A program made the position numbers and the translations under genes. The notes below the pieces were generated by a model. That model was given only the letters and a program-made list of their open reading frames with translations, ran no database searches and had not been told where the DNA came from. This document shows, in pieces, positions 8,281 through 16,786 of a stretch of DNA of 64,000 bases. This DNA is from Actinoplanes couchii. Lineage in GTDB: Bacteria > Actinomycetota > Actinomycetes > Mycobacteriales > Micromonosporaceae. The first letter of the stretch is position 1, and each line of letters begins with the position of its first letter. The DNA lies in assembly GCF_016862075.1 (NCBI RefSeq), contig NZ_BOMG01000023.1, positions 62,001 to 126,000 of the forward strand, read 5' to 3'.

Positions 8281-9227
8281 GGCAATCTCGACGTCCAGAG
8301 AAGGCTCATCGCGGCGCCGGCCAGACCCAGCAGAAGGCCCGCCGCGGCATACCACTGAGTAACCTCCCGCGGCTCGGTCCGGTGCCCGATCGAGCTGCCC
8401 ATGTCCTCGTAGACCTGCTTCAGCTCGCTCACCGACGCGGCCTCGTAGAAGTAGCCCTTGGTCTGCTCGGCCAACTCCTGCAACGACAGCCGGTCCACCG
8501 GCACCCGCTGCACCGAACCGCGGATGTCGACCACACCGGTGTCGGTGCCGAACGCGATCGTCGACACCGGCACGTTCGCCTGACCGGCCGCCGCCGCCGC
8601 GTCCTCGATCGACCGGCCCGACGTGCGGTACCCGTCGGAGAGCAGCACGATCCGGGCCGGCGGCGCGCCGTCCGCCCCGTCCGACGGCACCATCCGGATG
8701 GCGTCCAGCGAGGTGAACACCGCCTCACCGGTCGCGGTCGCCTCGGCCAGCGTCAGCCCGTCGATCGCCGAGATCACCGAGGCGCGGTCCTTGGTCGGCG
8801 CCACCAGCACGTTCGCCGCCTTCGCGAACGACACCAGGCCCAGGTTGTACGTCGGGGGCAGCTCGTTGACGAACGACTTCGCCGCCTCCTGGGCCGCCTC
8901 GATCCGGCTCGGCTCGACGTCCTCGGCCTGCATCGACAGCGACACGTCGATGGCGAGCATCACGGTGGCGCGTTCCAGCGGCTCCTCGGTGTCGACCGAC
9001 GGCCGGGCCGTCGCCGCCGACAGGGCGCCCAGCATCAGCAGGAACGCGCCCGCCGACACGTGCCGCCGCCAGCCCAGCCCCTTGGGCGCGAGGGTACGCA
9101 GCAGGTCGACGTTGGTGAACCGCATCGCGTACTGCCGCTTGCGGAACTGCCGCCAGACGTAGAACCCGGCCATGGCCAGGACCGGCAGCAACGTCAGCAG
9201 CCACCAGGGGTCCAGGAATCGGATCAT
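8277..9227 (-). CDS. VWA-domain membrane protein (BatA-like, third gene of MoxR operon)
   Basis: 316 residues. An N-terminal BatA-type segment (FLDPWWLLTLLPVLAMAGFY membrane helix), a second helix near residues 58-73, then a von Willebrand A domain with the MIDAS start AIDVSLSMQAED, and a final helix (WYAAAGLLLGLAGAAMSLLW). In MoxR-DUF58-VWA systems the VWA protein is thought to bind divalent metal and the client at the membrane. Start overlaps the DUF58 stop (ATGA). Counterpart of mycobacterial Rv1481 by position and architecture. Confidence 0.9.
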   Translation of the reverse strand: MIRFLDPWWLLTLLPVLAMAGFYVWRQFRKRQYAMRFTNVDLLRTLAPKGLGWRRHVSAGAFLLMLGALSAATARPSVDTEEPLERATVMLAIDVSLSMQAEDVEPSRIEAAQEAAKSFVNELPPTYNLGLVSFAKAANVLVAPTKDRASVISAIDGLTLAEATATGEAVFTSLDAIRMVPSDGADGAPPARIVLLSDGYRTSGRSIEDAAAAAGQANVPVSTIAFGTDTGVVDIRGSVQRVPVDRLSLQELAEQTKGYFYEAASVSELKQVYEDMGSSIGHRTEPREVTQWYAAAGLLLGLAGAAMSLLWTSRLP

Positions 9228-10234
9228 CGTGTGGTCCCTCGGGTACGGGCGTGGCGCTGAGCGGCCACGAAGCGGACCATGTCGAGCAGCCAGTCGGTGT
9301 CGGTGCGCAGCCGCAGATGGGCCGCGCCGGCCGCCCGCAGCGCACGGGCGATCGCCGCCCGCTGCTGGCCGGCCGCCTCCGCGTACGCCTGGCGCAGTTG
9401 GGGGTCGGACGTCTGGACCTCGTGCAGCATCCCCGACTCGGGATCCGCCAGGGTCAGCACGCCGACGTCGGGCAACTCCAGCTCACGTGGGTCGACCACC
9501 TCGATGGCCAGCACGTCGTGCCGGACGCCCAGCTTCTTCACCGGACGGGCCCAGCCCTCCACCGGTGACAGGAAATCGGAGATCACCACGGCCACCCCAC
9601 GACGGCGGGGCGGCCGGTTCAGCATGTCGATCAGAGCGCCCAGGTCGGTGCGGCCGGGGCGGATCGTGGTGCCGGCGATGGTCCGCAGCAGGGCCTGGGC
9701 CTCCTTGCGGCCGGGCCGGGCGGGCAGCCGGACCACCGGGGCGCTCGGCGGCGGCGGGGGCGGCCCGTCCGGCTTGCGGCGCCACCAACTGCGCGGTTCC
9801 TTCGGCGGTACGCCCGCGCCGGTGCCCACCACGGCTCCGATCCGGTTGCCGCCGCGGACGGTCAGGTGCGCCATCGCGGTGGCGGACGCGATGACCAGAT
9901 CGCGTTTCAGCCACTGGGCGGTGCCGAAGTCGAGACTGGCCGACAGGTCCACCGCCAGCCACGTCTCCAGCTCCCGGTCGGCCACCGTGCGCCGCACGTG
10001 CGGGGTGGTGGTCCGGGCGGTGACCGGCCAGTCCATCCGCCGCACGTCGTCGCCGGGCCGGTACTCCCGGGACTCGCCGGCCTCACTGCCCGGACCGGGC
10101 AGCAGACCCACGTAGTCGCCCTGGAGCAGGCCGTCCAGCTTGCGGGTGACCAGCAGCTGCAACCGGCTGATGACAGCCTCGGTCCGGGCCGCCTGCGCCG
10201 GGGCGACCGGCATCTGCGTGCCCGGCCCGGTCAC
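9224..10234 (-). CDS. DUF58-domain protein of MoxR operon
   Basis: About 336 residues from the GTG at 10234, which overlaps the stop of the repeat-rich linker frame (GTGA); an internal ATG at 10213 is the alternative. Early part VISRLQLLVTRKLDGLLQGD, then the DUF58 signature REYRPGDDVRRMDWPVTART, followed by a VWA-like half (AVDLSASLDFG) with a proline-rich insert DGPPPPPPSAP near the middle. Soluble partner of the MoxR ATPase and the VWA membrane protein. A start at 10348 would add repeat-encoded residues and is not credible. Confidence 0.88.
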   Translation of the reverse strand: MTGPGTQMPVAPAQAARTEAVISRLQLLVTRKLDGLLQGDYVGLLPGPGSEAGESREYRPGDDVRRMDWPVTARTTTPHVRRTVADRELETWLAVDLSASLDFGTAQWLKRDLVIASATAMAHLTVRGGNRIGAVVGTGAGVPPKEPRSWWRRKPDGPPPPPPSAPVVRLPARPGRKEAQALLRTIAGTTIRPGRTDLGALIDMLNRPPRRRGVAVVISDFLSPVEGWARPVKKLGVRHDVLAIEVVDPRELELPDVGVLTLADPESGMLHEVQTSDPQLRQAYAEAAGQQRAAIARALRAAGAAHLRLRTDTDWLLDMVRFVAAQRHARTRGTTR

Positions 10235-10416
10235 GGCCGGGCCCGCTCGGTCGTTTTCCCGGCAGGACGGCGCCCAGCGGAACAGCGCCCGGCGAGGCGT
10301 CGCCCAGCGGAACGACACTCGGCGAGGCGGCGCTCGGCAGGACGGCACTCGGCGAGGCGGTGACGGTCGGTGGGACGGCGCCCGGCGAGGCGGTGACGGT
10401 CGGTGACGGTGGTCAT
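10231..10416 (-). CDS. 61-codon repeat-built linker frame between moxR and DUF58
   Basis: Starts at an ATG overlapping the moxR stop (ATGA) and ends at a TGA overlapping the GTG of the DUF58 gene (GTGA). It consists of Arg/Ala-rich ten-residue units (DRHRLAGRRPT, DRHRLAECRPA, ERRLAECRSA, GRRLAGRCSA). Either a real basic peptide or a translated spacer that carries ribosomes across a minisatellite and keeps translation coupled. No domain. Confidence 0.4.
   Translation of the reverse strand: MTTVTDRHRLAGRRPTDRHRLAECRPAERRLAECRSAGRRLAGRCSAGRRPAGKTTERARP
10260..10416. repeat. 30-bp minisatellite, five units
   Basis: Units start at 10260, 10290, 10320, 10350 and 10383, each opening CGGCGAGGCG or CGGCAGGACG; spacings are 30, 30, 30 and 33. 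All are multiples of three, so the linker frame stays open through every unit. Units differ at several bases, so the array is not recent. Confidence 0.85.
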
Positions 10417-11915
10417 GCCTTACCCGGCCAATCGCCGCCCTGCGATGCGGCGCCGTCGTCGGAGGAGGCCGGGGCGCCGCTGGCCGGGCGGATCGCCGAC
10501 ACCGTCGGGCCCGCCACGTACTGCGCGGGTGACGGCTGGGGCCGGCCGTCGGCGACCGGGGTCAGCGGGCCGGGCGCGACCGGCGGCGTGGGCTGACCGG
10601 GCGCCGGCTGACCGAACGGGCCGGGCTGACCGGGGCCGGGCTGACCGGCACCGGGCTGGCCGGGGCCGAACGGACCGGGCTGACCAGGCGCGTGCTGACC
10701 AGGCGCGTGCTGACCAGGGGCGTGCTGGCCGGGACCGGGCTGGCCGTAGGCCGCCACCGGCTGGCCGAACTGGCCGGGGGCGAAACCGGGCTGGCCGGGG
10801 GCGTAGCCGGGCTGCCCCGGCGCGAAACCGGGCTGACCGGCCGGGATCCCGGAGACCGGCTGGGCGGACGCGCCGTTCGGCGTGTTCTGCCGGGACGACA
10901 CCTGGGGCGGCGGCACGGTCTGCATGATGCGCGCCACGATGTGGTCGGCCGGGATGTCGTCGGCCAGCGCGTCGTAGCTGAGCACCAGCCGGTGCCGCAG
11001 GATGTCCGGCGCGATGTCCTGCACGTCCTGCGGGAGCGCGTAGTCCCGGCCGCGCAGCAGCGCCAGGGCGCGGGTGGCCCGGACGATGCCGAGCGAGGCG
11101 CGGGGACTCGCGCCGTACTGAATGAGCTGGGCCACGTCGGGCATGCCGTGCTGGGCCGGGGCGCGGGTCGCCAGCACCAGCCGGACCGTGTAGTCGACCA
11201 GGGCGTTGTGCACGAACACCTGGTCGGCGCGGCGCTGCAGGGCGAGCAGGTCGTCCGGGGTGAAGACCTGCTTCGGCTCCGGCGCGCTCACCCCCATCCG
11301 GTAGACGATCTCCCGCTCCTCGGTGTCGGTCGGGTAGCCCACCACGATCTTCATCAGGAACCGGTCGCGCTGCGCCTCGGGCAGCGGGTAGACCCCCTCC
11401 TGCTCGATCGGGTTCTGGGTGGCCATCACCAGGAACGGGTCGGGCACCTCGTGGGTCTTGCCGCCGATCGACACCTGGTGCTCGGCCATCACCTCCAGCA
11501 GCGCCGACTGGACCTTGGCCGGAGCCCGGTTGATCTCGTCGGCGAGCAGGAAGTTGACGAACACCGGGCCCAGCTCGACGTCGAACTTCTCGTTCGACTG
11601 CCGGTAGATCCGGGTGCCGACGATGTCGGCGGGCACCAGGTCGGGGGTGAACTGGACGCGGGAGAACGAGCCGCCGACCACCTTGGCCAGGGTCTCCACC
11701 GCGAGGGTCTTGGCGACACCGGGAACACCCTCGAGCAGACAGTGCCCGCGGGCCAGCAGGGCCACGAACATCCGCTCGACCATCCGGTCCTGGCCCACGA
11801 TGACCCGTTTCACCTCGAACATGGCGCGCTCGAGCTGCGACGCGTCCTGCGCGGGTGGCACCGGGGCACCGGCGTCGGCGCTGGTATCGGTCTCGGGCGT
11901 GCTCGGCTGCGACAC
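10413..11915 (-). CDS. moxR: MoxR AAA+ ATPase with Pro/Gln-Gly C-terminal tail
   Basis: 500 residues from GTG at 11915, which has GGAGG six bases upstream. AAA+ domain about residues 40-330: Walker A in EGVPGVAKT, Walker B in LADEINRAP, sensor-1 MATQNPIEQEG and an arginine finger toward SPRASLG. MoxR proteins act as chaperone-like ATPases for VWA/DUF58 partners encoded downstream. Family members usually end near residue 350; here about 150 more residues follow, built from GQPGFAP, GQHAP and GPGQP repeats, low-complexity and probably disordered. First gene of the moxR-DUF58-VWA operon. Confidence 0.93.
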   Translation of the reverse strand: MSQPSTPETDTSADAGAPVPPAQDASQLERAMFEVKRVIVGQDRMVERMFVALLARGHCLLEGVPGVAKTLAVETLAKVVGGSFSRVQFTPDLVPADIVGTRIYRQSNEKFDVELGPVFVNFLLADEINRAPAKVQSALLEVMAEHQVSIGGKTHEVPDPFLVMATQNPIEQEGVYPLPEAQRDRFLMKIVVGYPTDTEEREIVYRMGVSAPEPKQVFTPDDLLALQRRADQVFVHNALVDYTVRLVLATRAPAQHGMPDVAQLIQYGASPRASLGIVRATRALALLRGRDYALPQDVQDIAPDILRHRLVLSYDALADDIPADHIVARIMQTVPPPQVSSRQNTPNGASAQPVSGIPAGQPGFAPGQPGYAPGQPGFAPGQFGQPVAAYGQPGPGQHAPGQHAPGQHAPGQPGPFGPGQPGAGQPGPGQPGPFGQPAPGQPTPPVAPGPLTPVADGRPQPSPAQYVAGPTVSAIRPASGAPASSDDGAASQGGDWPGKA

Positions 11916-12265
11916 CGGTCCTCCACAACGGGTCTGGATGCCGGCTCTTCGCGAGCCGACGCTCAAGACTTACACGACAGACAACAACACACGGCTGAGA
12001 GGTTCCTAAGAAACGAAACCGCTCTGCTGGAGGGCAGCATAGGAACAGTTGTCGTCATCCGGCCGTCATCACCGCCGGGTTCGGACGTCTGCGCAGCCCG
12101 GGCCACCATCGGCCGAGTGTGTTGATCTTTCTACGCGATCCGCTGGAACGGGCGGGTCACCGGGTGCATACGCAGGTGTGTGAAGCGTGTAGCATTTGCA
12201 TCGTCGCCGGGCGGCTTCCCCCGTGGCCGCCCGGCGCTAAAGCTCCCATTCCGTAAGGTTGCGGC
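11916..12265. other. divergent intergenic region, moxR / small Cys protein
   Basis: No gene seen. On the minus strand GGAAC (12002-12006), 16 bases and GTT (11983-11985) resemble an ECF (SigE-like) promoter for moxR, about 70 bases before its start; this is a weak guess. On the plus side a perfect 10-bp hairpin, GCCGGGCGGC (12206-12215) / GCCGCCCGGC (12226-12235), precedes the gene at 12266 and could be a 5'-leader hairpin or a terminator. Confidence 0.35.
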
Positions 12266-12490
12266 GTGGTCGAGGAAACAGATCTTGCTCCCCAGTGTTC
12301 CGCCAAAGGTTGTCGTGCCGCGGCGTCCTGGCGATTGCACTGGAACAACCCGAAGATCCACACGCCGGACCGGCGGAAGACCTGGCTCGCGTGCGACGAG
12401 CACCGCACCACCCTCGGTTCCTTTCTCGACGCCCGGCGCTTCCTGCGCGAGGTCGTCCCGTTCACCCCGTCCGACGGCACCACGCATTAG
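12266..12490 (+). CDS. small Cys/His-rich actinobacterial protein
   Basis: 74 residues. Cysteines in QCSAKGC and a C..H in ACDEH, with RLHWNNPKIHTPDRRKTWL between, match a small conserved actinobacterial protein that is often mislabelled acetone carboxylase. The two Cys and CxxxH spacing suggests metal binding. GTG start at 12266. The gene precedes the PH-domain operon, a common arrangement. The last codons (PSDGTTH, stop) are the first unit of the tandem repeat that fills the following spacer. Confidence 0.8.
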   Translation: MVEETDLAPQCSAKGCRAAASWRLHWNNPKIHTPDRRKTWLACDEHRTTLGSFLDARRFLREVVPFTPSDGTTH

Positions 12491-12668
12491 CCCGTCCGAT
12501 GGAACCGCGCGTTGACCTCATCCAACGGCGCCGCGCATTAGCCGTCCGCCGGTGCCGTGCATTTGGGCCCCATCCAACGACGCCGCGCGTCAGCCCGTCC
12601 GACGGTGCCGTGCGTCAGCCCCGTCCGACGGCGGCGTGCGGTGGCCCCGTCCGGCGGCGACGTGTGGC
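12467..12668. repeat. about 25-bp degenerate tandem repeat seeded at a stop codon
   Basis: Eight units, starting near 12467, 12492, 12519, 12542, 12571, 12595, 12621 and 12647, alternate CCGTCCGACGG- and CATCCAACGG-type heads and end in GCGCATTAG-like sequence. The first unit is the 3' end of the upstream gene, including its TAG. The 255-base spacer 12491-12745 holds nothing else I can identify. Confidence 0.8.
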
Positions 12669-12745
12669 AGGCAGCGGGCCGATGGTGAGATTCCGCCGGT
12701 TACCAGGCCGGGCCGAATTCCCGCTCAGGGCCTAGGCTTCGGAAT

Positions 12746-13258
12746 GTGAGTGAACCGTCCGCGCCGATCGTCGATGCCCTCGAACCCTGGCCGGGAACGG
12801 TCGACTGGCGGCCGGTCTCCGGCCGGCTGATCGCCGTCCACCTCATCGGGATCGCCACCTGGACCGTGCTGCTGCTGGCCGGCGCCGTCGCCGGATCGAT
12901 CATGTTCGAGCAGGTGATCTGGTACTGGGCGATGGGCGGCGTGCTGCTCCTCGCGGTGTGGCGGGCGGTCGTCGCGGTCCGCGCGGTGCGTGCCTGGGGC
13001 TATGCCGAGAGAGACAACGATCTGCTGGTACGGCACGGGCTGCTCGTCCGGCACCTGTCCATCGTGCCGTACGCGCGGATGCAGTACGTCGACGTCACCG
13101 CGGGCCCGCTGGAGCGCGCGTTCGGGCTGGCCACCGTACAGCTGCACACCGCCGCGGCGGCCAGCAACGCCCGGGTGCCCGGGCTCGCGCCGGAGGAGGC
13201 GTCCCGGCTGCGCGACCGGCTGACCGCCCTCGGCGAGGACCGGGCCGAGGGCCTGTGA
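12746..13258 (+). CDS. bacterial PH-domain membrane protein (YdbS-like)
   Basis: 170 residues. Two membrane helices (about residues 26-50 and 56-78), followed by a bPH2 domain containing AWGYAERDNDLLVRHGLLVR, VPYARMQYVDVTAGPLERAFGL and LHTAAAASNARVPG, the standard repeat elements of this family. GTG start. YdbS/YdbT pairs are membrane proteins linked in Bacillus to resistance to external compounds; no enzymatic role is known. Its stop overlaps the GTG of the second PH gene (GTGA). Confidence 0.88.
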   Translation: MSEPSAPIVDALEPWPGTVDWRPVSGRLIAVHLIGIATWTVLLLAGAVAGSIMFEQVIWYWAMGGVLLLAVWRAVVAVRAVRAWGYAERDNDLLVRHGLLVRHLSIVPYARMQYVDVTAGPLERAFGLATVQLHTAAAASNARVPGLAPEEASRLRDRLTALGEDRAEGL

Positions 13259-15201
13259 GCGACACCGGACTCCCCCAGCCGGCACCCGCCTCGCCGGCGC
13301 CCGGGCCGTTTTCCGAGCCCGCCGCCGCGCCGCTGCCCGCCACCCCTGCCCCCGCCAGCCCTGCCCCCGCCACCCCTGCCCCCGCCGCCGAGCCGGGGCC
13401 CGTCGCCTCCGCCACCACGCCGCCGCCCGGCACCCCCGGCCCCGCCGCCACACCGCCGCCCGGCACCCCCGGCACCCCGGGCACCTCCGGCCCCGCCGCC
13501 GCGCCCCTGTCCGGCGCCCCTGTCCCCGCCGCCGCGCCGCTGCCCGGCGCCGTCGGCCCCGCTGCCGAGCCGGTGCCGGAGGAGGAGCCCCGGCAGCGGC
13601 TGCATCCGCTCAGTCCGCTGCTCAAGGGTGCCAAGAGCATCGCGGTGATCATCGCGGCGCTCTCCTGGCAGACCCTCAGCTCGGTGGGGCTCACCGAGTT
13701 CGCCCTGATCGTTCTCGGTCTCGCGGTCGCCGTCGTGGTGTTCTCCGCGGTCGGCTGGTGGAACACCGGGTACCACGTGGTCGGCCGGGAGCTACGGATC
13801 GCCGAGGGGCTCGTCTGGCGGCGCAACCGGGCCATCCCGCTCGACCGGCTGCAGGCCGTGGAGTTGCGGCGGCCGCTGCTCGCCCAGCTCACCGGCCTGG
13901 CCGAACTCCGGCTCGAAGTGGTCGGCGGCGGCAAGACCGAGGCGCCGCTGGCCTACCTGACGGTGCAGAACACGTCGGTGCTGCGGGAGCGTCTGCTCGC
14001 GTTGTCCGGGCGTACCGCAGCAATCGTGTCCGCACCCGGAACCGCGCAGACGCCGGGCGGACCGCCTGGCGAGCCACCGCCGCTCTTCCGGGTCCGCAAC
14101 CAGGACCTGCTGATCAGCCAGCTGCTCACCCCGCAGGCGTTCCTGCTGCCGCTCGGCGTCGCCTGGGTGATCACCCAGTTCGCGATAGAGGGGTCGTGGA
14201 CGTTCATCGGCATCGGCGGCACCGTCACCGCGATGGCCGGTGTGCTGCTGCAGCCGATCCGCAAGGTGCTCCGGGACTGGGATTTCCGGCTGATCCACGG
14301 CGAGCGGCTGATCCTGCACTACGGGCTCACCGAGACCCGCAGCCAGGTGGTGCCGCCGCACCGGGTGCAGGCGGTCCGGATCACCTGGCCGTTCCTGTGG
14401 CGGGCCAAGGGCTGGCTGCACCTGAACATCGACGTGGCCGGCCTGTCCACGCCGGAACCCGGTGACGACAACAGCTCCGACCGCCTGATGCCGGTCGGCG
14501 ACCAGGCCACCGCCCGTGCCCTGGTCGCGGCCGCGCTGCCCGGCGTCGACCTGGCCGCCATGGCCACCTCGCCACCGCCGCCCCGGGCCTGGTGGCTGCA
14601 CCCGTTCGGGCTGCGCTTCTACGGCGCCGGGCTGGCCGCTGACGTCTTCGTCAGCCGGGGCGGGCGGGTGACCCGGGAGATGACCCTGGTGCCGTACGCC
14701 CGGCTGCAGAGCGTCCGGGTGGTCCAGGGCCCGCTGCAGCGCCGTCTCGGCCTGGCCACCGTCTACGCCGACACCGCGGGCGGCCGGGCCGGCGAGGCCC
14801 GCGACCGGGATCTGGCCGAGGCCTACGCCATCGCCGACCAGCTGGCCCTGCGCTCCCGCGAAGCCCGGGCCACCCTCGCCCGCCACTCGGTGGCGGACGG
14901 TCCGCGAAGCGGGCATGTGGGCGCCGGGCAGCACGGCCGGATTCCGGACGGCCACGCCCCGGCCACCGCTTGGCACGCACCCGGCCCGCACCCGGCCGGA
15001 ACCGGTTCACCCAGCCCATACCCGGCCGGGACCGGTTCGCCCGGCTCACACCCGGTCGGAACCGGTTCGCCCGGCCCACACCCGGTCGGAACCGGTTCGC
15101 CCAGCCCACACGCGGTTGGGACCGGTTCGCCCGGTTTCACCCCCGTGACCCCGGACGAACCGGTGGACGACACGTACTGGCGGCGGCCCGGACAGACATA
15201 G
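13255..15201 (+). CDS. multi-PH-domain membrane protein (YdbT-like) with repeat ends
   Basis: 648 residues from the GTG overlapping the previous stop. Residues 1-105 are Pro/Ala/Gly-rich low complexity (PAPASPAPG, TPAPASPAPATPAP). Then a membrane pair (about 125-170) and a PH domain (NTGYHVVGRELRIAEGLVWR), a second membrane pair and PH domain (DFRLIHGERLILHYGLTETR), and a third PH domain (FVSRGGRVTREMTLVPYARL). The C-terminus carries five ten-residue repeats of the P.PVGTGSPG type before a final acidic tail. Three bPH2 modules is usual for YdbT; the long disordered ends are not. Confidence 0.88.
   Translation: MSDTGLPQPAPASPAPGPFSEPAAAPLPATPAPASPAPATPAPAAEPGPVASATTPPPGTPGPAATPPPGTPGTPGTSGPAAAPLSGAPVPAAAPLPGAVGPAAEPVPEEEPRQRLHPLSPLLKGAKSIAVIIAALSWQTLSSVGLTEFALIVLGLAVAVVVFSAVGWWNTGYHVVGRELRIAEGLVWRRNRAIPLDRLQAVELRRPLLAQLTGLAELRLEVVGGGKTEAPLAYLTVQNTSVLRERLLALSGRTAAIVSAPGTAQTPGGPPGEPPPLFRVRNQDLLISQLLTPQAFLLPLGVAWVITQFAIEGSWTFIGIGGTVTAMAGVLLQPIRKVLRDWDFRLIHGERLILHYGLTETRSQVVPPHRVQAVRITWPFLWRAKGWLHLNIDVAGLSTPEPGDDNSSDRLMPVGDQATARALVAAALPGVDLAAMATSPPPPRAWWLHPFGLRFYGAGLAADVFVSRGGRVTREMTLVPYARLQSVRVVQGPLQRRLGLATVYADTAGGRAGEARDRDLAEAYAIADQLALRSREARATLARHSVADGPRSGHVGAGQHGRIPDGHAPATAWHAPGPHPAGTGSPSPYPAGTGSPGSHPVGTGSPGPHPVGTGSPSPHAVGTGSPGFTPVTPDEPVDDTYWRRPGQT
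14986..15135. repeat. five 30-bp in-frame repeats in PH-protein tail
   Basis: Five contiguous 30-base units encode PHPAGTGSPS, PYPAGTGSPG, SHPVGTGSPG, PHPVGTGSPS and PHAVGTGSPG. Sequence identity between neighbouring units is high, so the array expanded fairly recently. Confidence 0.88.
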
Positions 15202-15207
15202 GATCCG

Positions 15208-15603
15208 ATGATGGAGCTTCCGGAGTTCGCGCCGGGCCTGGGCGCCCGGGTCGATTTGACGGTCACCGACGCCGACACCGCTCAATCGCTGGGCTCCGGT
15301 GACGTGCCGGTGCTGGCCACGCCCCGGGTCCTGGCCCTGGCCGAGGCGGCGACGGTCGCCGCGACCGCCCGTCAGATCCCGGGCGGCATCACCACGGTCG
15401 GCACCCGGGCGGAGATCGAGCACCGCTTCCCCACCCCGGTCGGCCACCGGGTCACCGCCCAGGCAACCCTGACCAAGGCCGAGGGCCGCACACTTCTCTT
15501 CGACGTGACCGTCCACGACGGCGACACGCTTGTCGCCGAGGTCCGCGTCGAGCGCGTGATCCTGGACCGCCAACGTTTCATCGCGAAGGCCCTCGGCGAC
15601 TGA
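15208..15603 (+). CDS. FlK-like hot-dog thioesterase
   Basis: 131 residues. The pattern VLATPRVLALAEAATVAA and THTEIEHRFPTPVG-like text (here GTRAEIEHRFPTPVGHRV) matches the FlK (fluoroacetyl-CoA thioesterase) family of single hot-dog proteins. In the named enzyme a Thr-His-Glu triad hydrolyses the acyl-CoA; family members in other actinobacteria have unknown acyl substrates. ATG-ATG start; the first is used. Six bases after the PH gene, so likely cotranscribed. Confidence 0.8.
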   Translation: MMELPEFAPGLGARVDLTVTDADTAQSLGSGDVPVLATPRVLALAEAATVAATARQIPGGITTVGTRAEIEHRFPTPVGHRVTAQATLTKAEGRTLLFDVTVHDGDTLVAEVRVERVILDRQRFIAKALGD

Positions 15604-15740
15604 CCCGGCCGACGGCGGCGGCAGCGCCCACGGTCGGCCGCGGGCCCGGCTGGGACACGCGGGCCGACCGGCCGCCGGCGCGGCGCTGAGACACGCGGGC
15701 GATCGGCCGCGGGCCCGGCAGCGGTGGGCGTGCCGCCTTG
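15604..15740. repeat. two-copy GC-rich repeat between convergent genes
   Basis: TCGGCCGCGGGCCCGGC and GACACGCGGGC each occur twice, giving a two-copy degenerate repeat of about 56 bases. Self-complementary GC stretches may serve as a bidirectional terminator for the flanking convergent genes; no clean T-tailed hairpin is seen. Confidence 0.5.
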
Positions 15741-16676
15741 TCAGCGCGCGGGCCAGCGGGTGGCCAGCTCGGCGGGGGTGGGCATGGCGGTGGCTCCGCC
15801 CTGGCGTTCGCAGACCAGGCCGGCCACCGACAGGGCGAACCGCACGTCGTCCGCCCAGGCCGGCAGATCGGCGGGGCGGCCGCCGGTCAGCAGGCGGCTG
15901 ATCAGGGCGGCCATCACCGAGTCCCCGGCGCCGGTGGCGTCGATGGCGTTCACCACCGGGGCCGGCACGGTGGTGCTCCCGGACGGGACGGCGACGTGGG
16001 CGCCGCGGGCGCCGAGGGTGACCACCACGGCGCGGGCGCCCAGGTCGAGGATGCGGGCGGCGGCCACCGCCGGGTCCTCCGAGCCGTAGAGCACGACGGC
16101 GTCGGCGGAGCTGAGTTTGACCAGGTCGGCGGTGGCGAAGAAGGATTCCGACAGGGTGCGCAGGGCGTCCACGGCGGCGCCGTCGGGCAGCAGGGTGGGG
16201 CGCACGTTGGGGTCGAAGACGCGCAGCGGGCCGTCGACGGCCCAGGCGGCCCGGGCGGCGGACACGAACGGTTCCCGGAGCAGGCAGATCGACCCGGTGT
16301 AGAGCACCGCGGCCCCGGCGATCGCCCCGAGGTCCAGGTCGGCGGGGGTGAGCAGGGCGTAGGACGGCGGCTCGCCGTAGAAGGTGAACGTCGGCTCGGC
16401 GCCCTCGAACGTGGTGATGGCGAGCGTGGTCGGCACCTGCACCCGGCGTACGCCCTGGTCGTCGACACCGGCGTCGCGCAGGAAGGCCGCCATCCGTTCG
16501 CCGAGGACGTCCTTACTGAGGGTGCCCGTCCAGCGGGCGTCACCGCCGAGGCGCGCGACGCCGACGGCGACGTTGAGGGGCGCCCCGCCGATCGCCTGCC
16601 GGTAGACCTGACCGCCGTCGACGTCCGCTTCGAGCAGGTCGATCAGCGCTTCACCCATCACCATCGCGTAGCCCAC
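15741..16676 (-). CDS. PfkB-family carbohydrate kinase (fructokinase-like)
   Basis: 311 residues. N-terminal GEALIDLLE and GGAPLNVAVGVARLGG, then the PfkB signature 2, DATGAGDSVMAALI, with the catalytic aspartate, and the anion-hole GAGD. This is the ribokinase fold; GGAP.NVA and the overall spacing are most like fructokinases (ScrK), which phosphorylate fructose with ATP. The substrate is inferred. It stands alone, without a sugar transporter next to it. Confidence 0.85.
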   Translation of the reverse strand: MGYAMVMGEALIDLLEADVDGGQVYRQAIGGAPLNVAVGVARLGGDARWTGTLSKDVLGERMAAFLRDAGVDDQGVRRVQVPTTLAITTFEGAEPTFTFYGEPPSYALLTPADLDLGAIAGAAVLYTGSICLLREPFVSAARAAWAVDGPLRVFDPNVRPTLLPDGAAVDALRTLSESFFATADLVKLSSADAVVLYGSEDPAVAAARILDLGARAVVVTLGARGAHVAVPSGSTTVPAPVVNAIDATGAGDSVMAALISRLLTGGRPADLPAWADDVRFALSVAGLVCERQGGATAMPTPAELATRWPAR

Positions 16677-16786
16677 GGCAACACCCTCTCACCCGGCCGG
16701 GGACGGCCCCAAGCGTTCCCCGGCACGTGCGGGTCACCGTGCCCCGATCCACCTGACCAAATCGTGGCAATGGCGACAATTGGCAG

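Noticed and set aside
8145..9260. A 371-codon plus-strand frame opposite the VWA gene.
   Set aside because: Antisense shadow; the real plus-strand candidate here is the 29-residue frame in another phase.
12131..12487. A 118-codon minus-strand frame over the small Cys-rich gene.
   Set aside because: Antisense to a conserved small protein; no motif and poor start.
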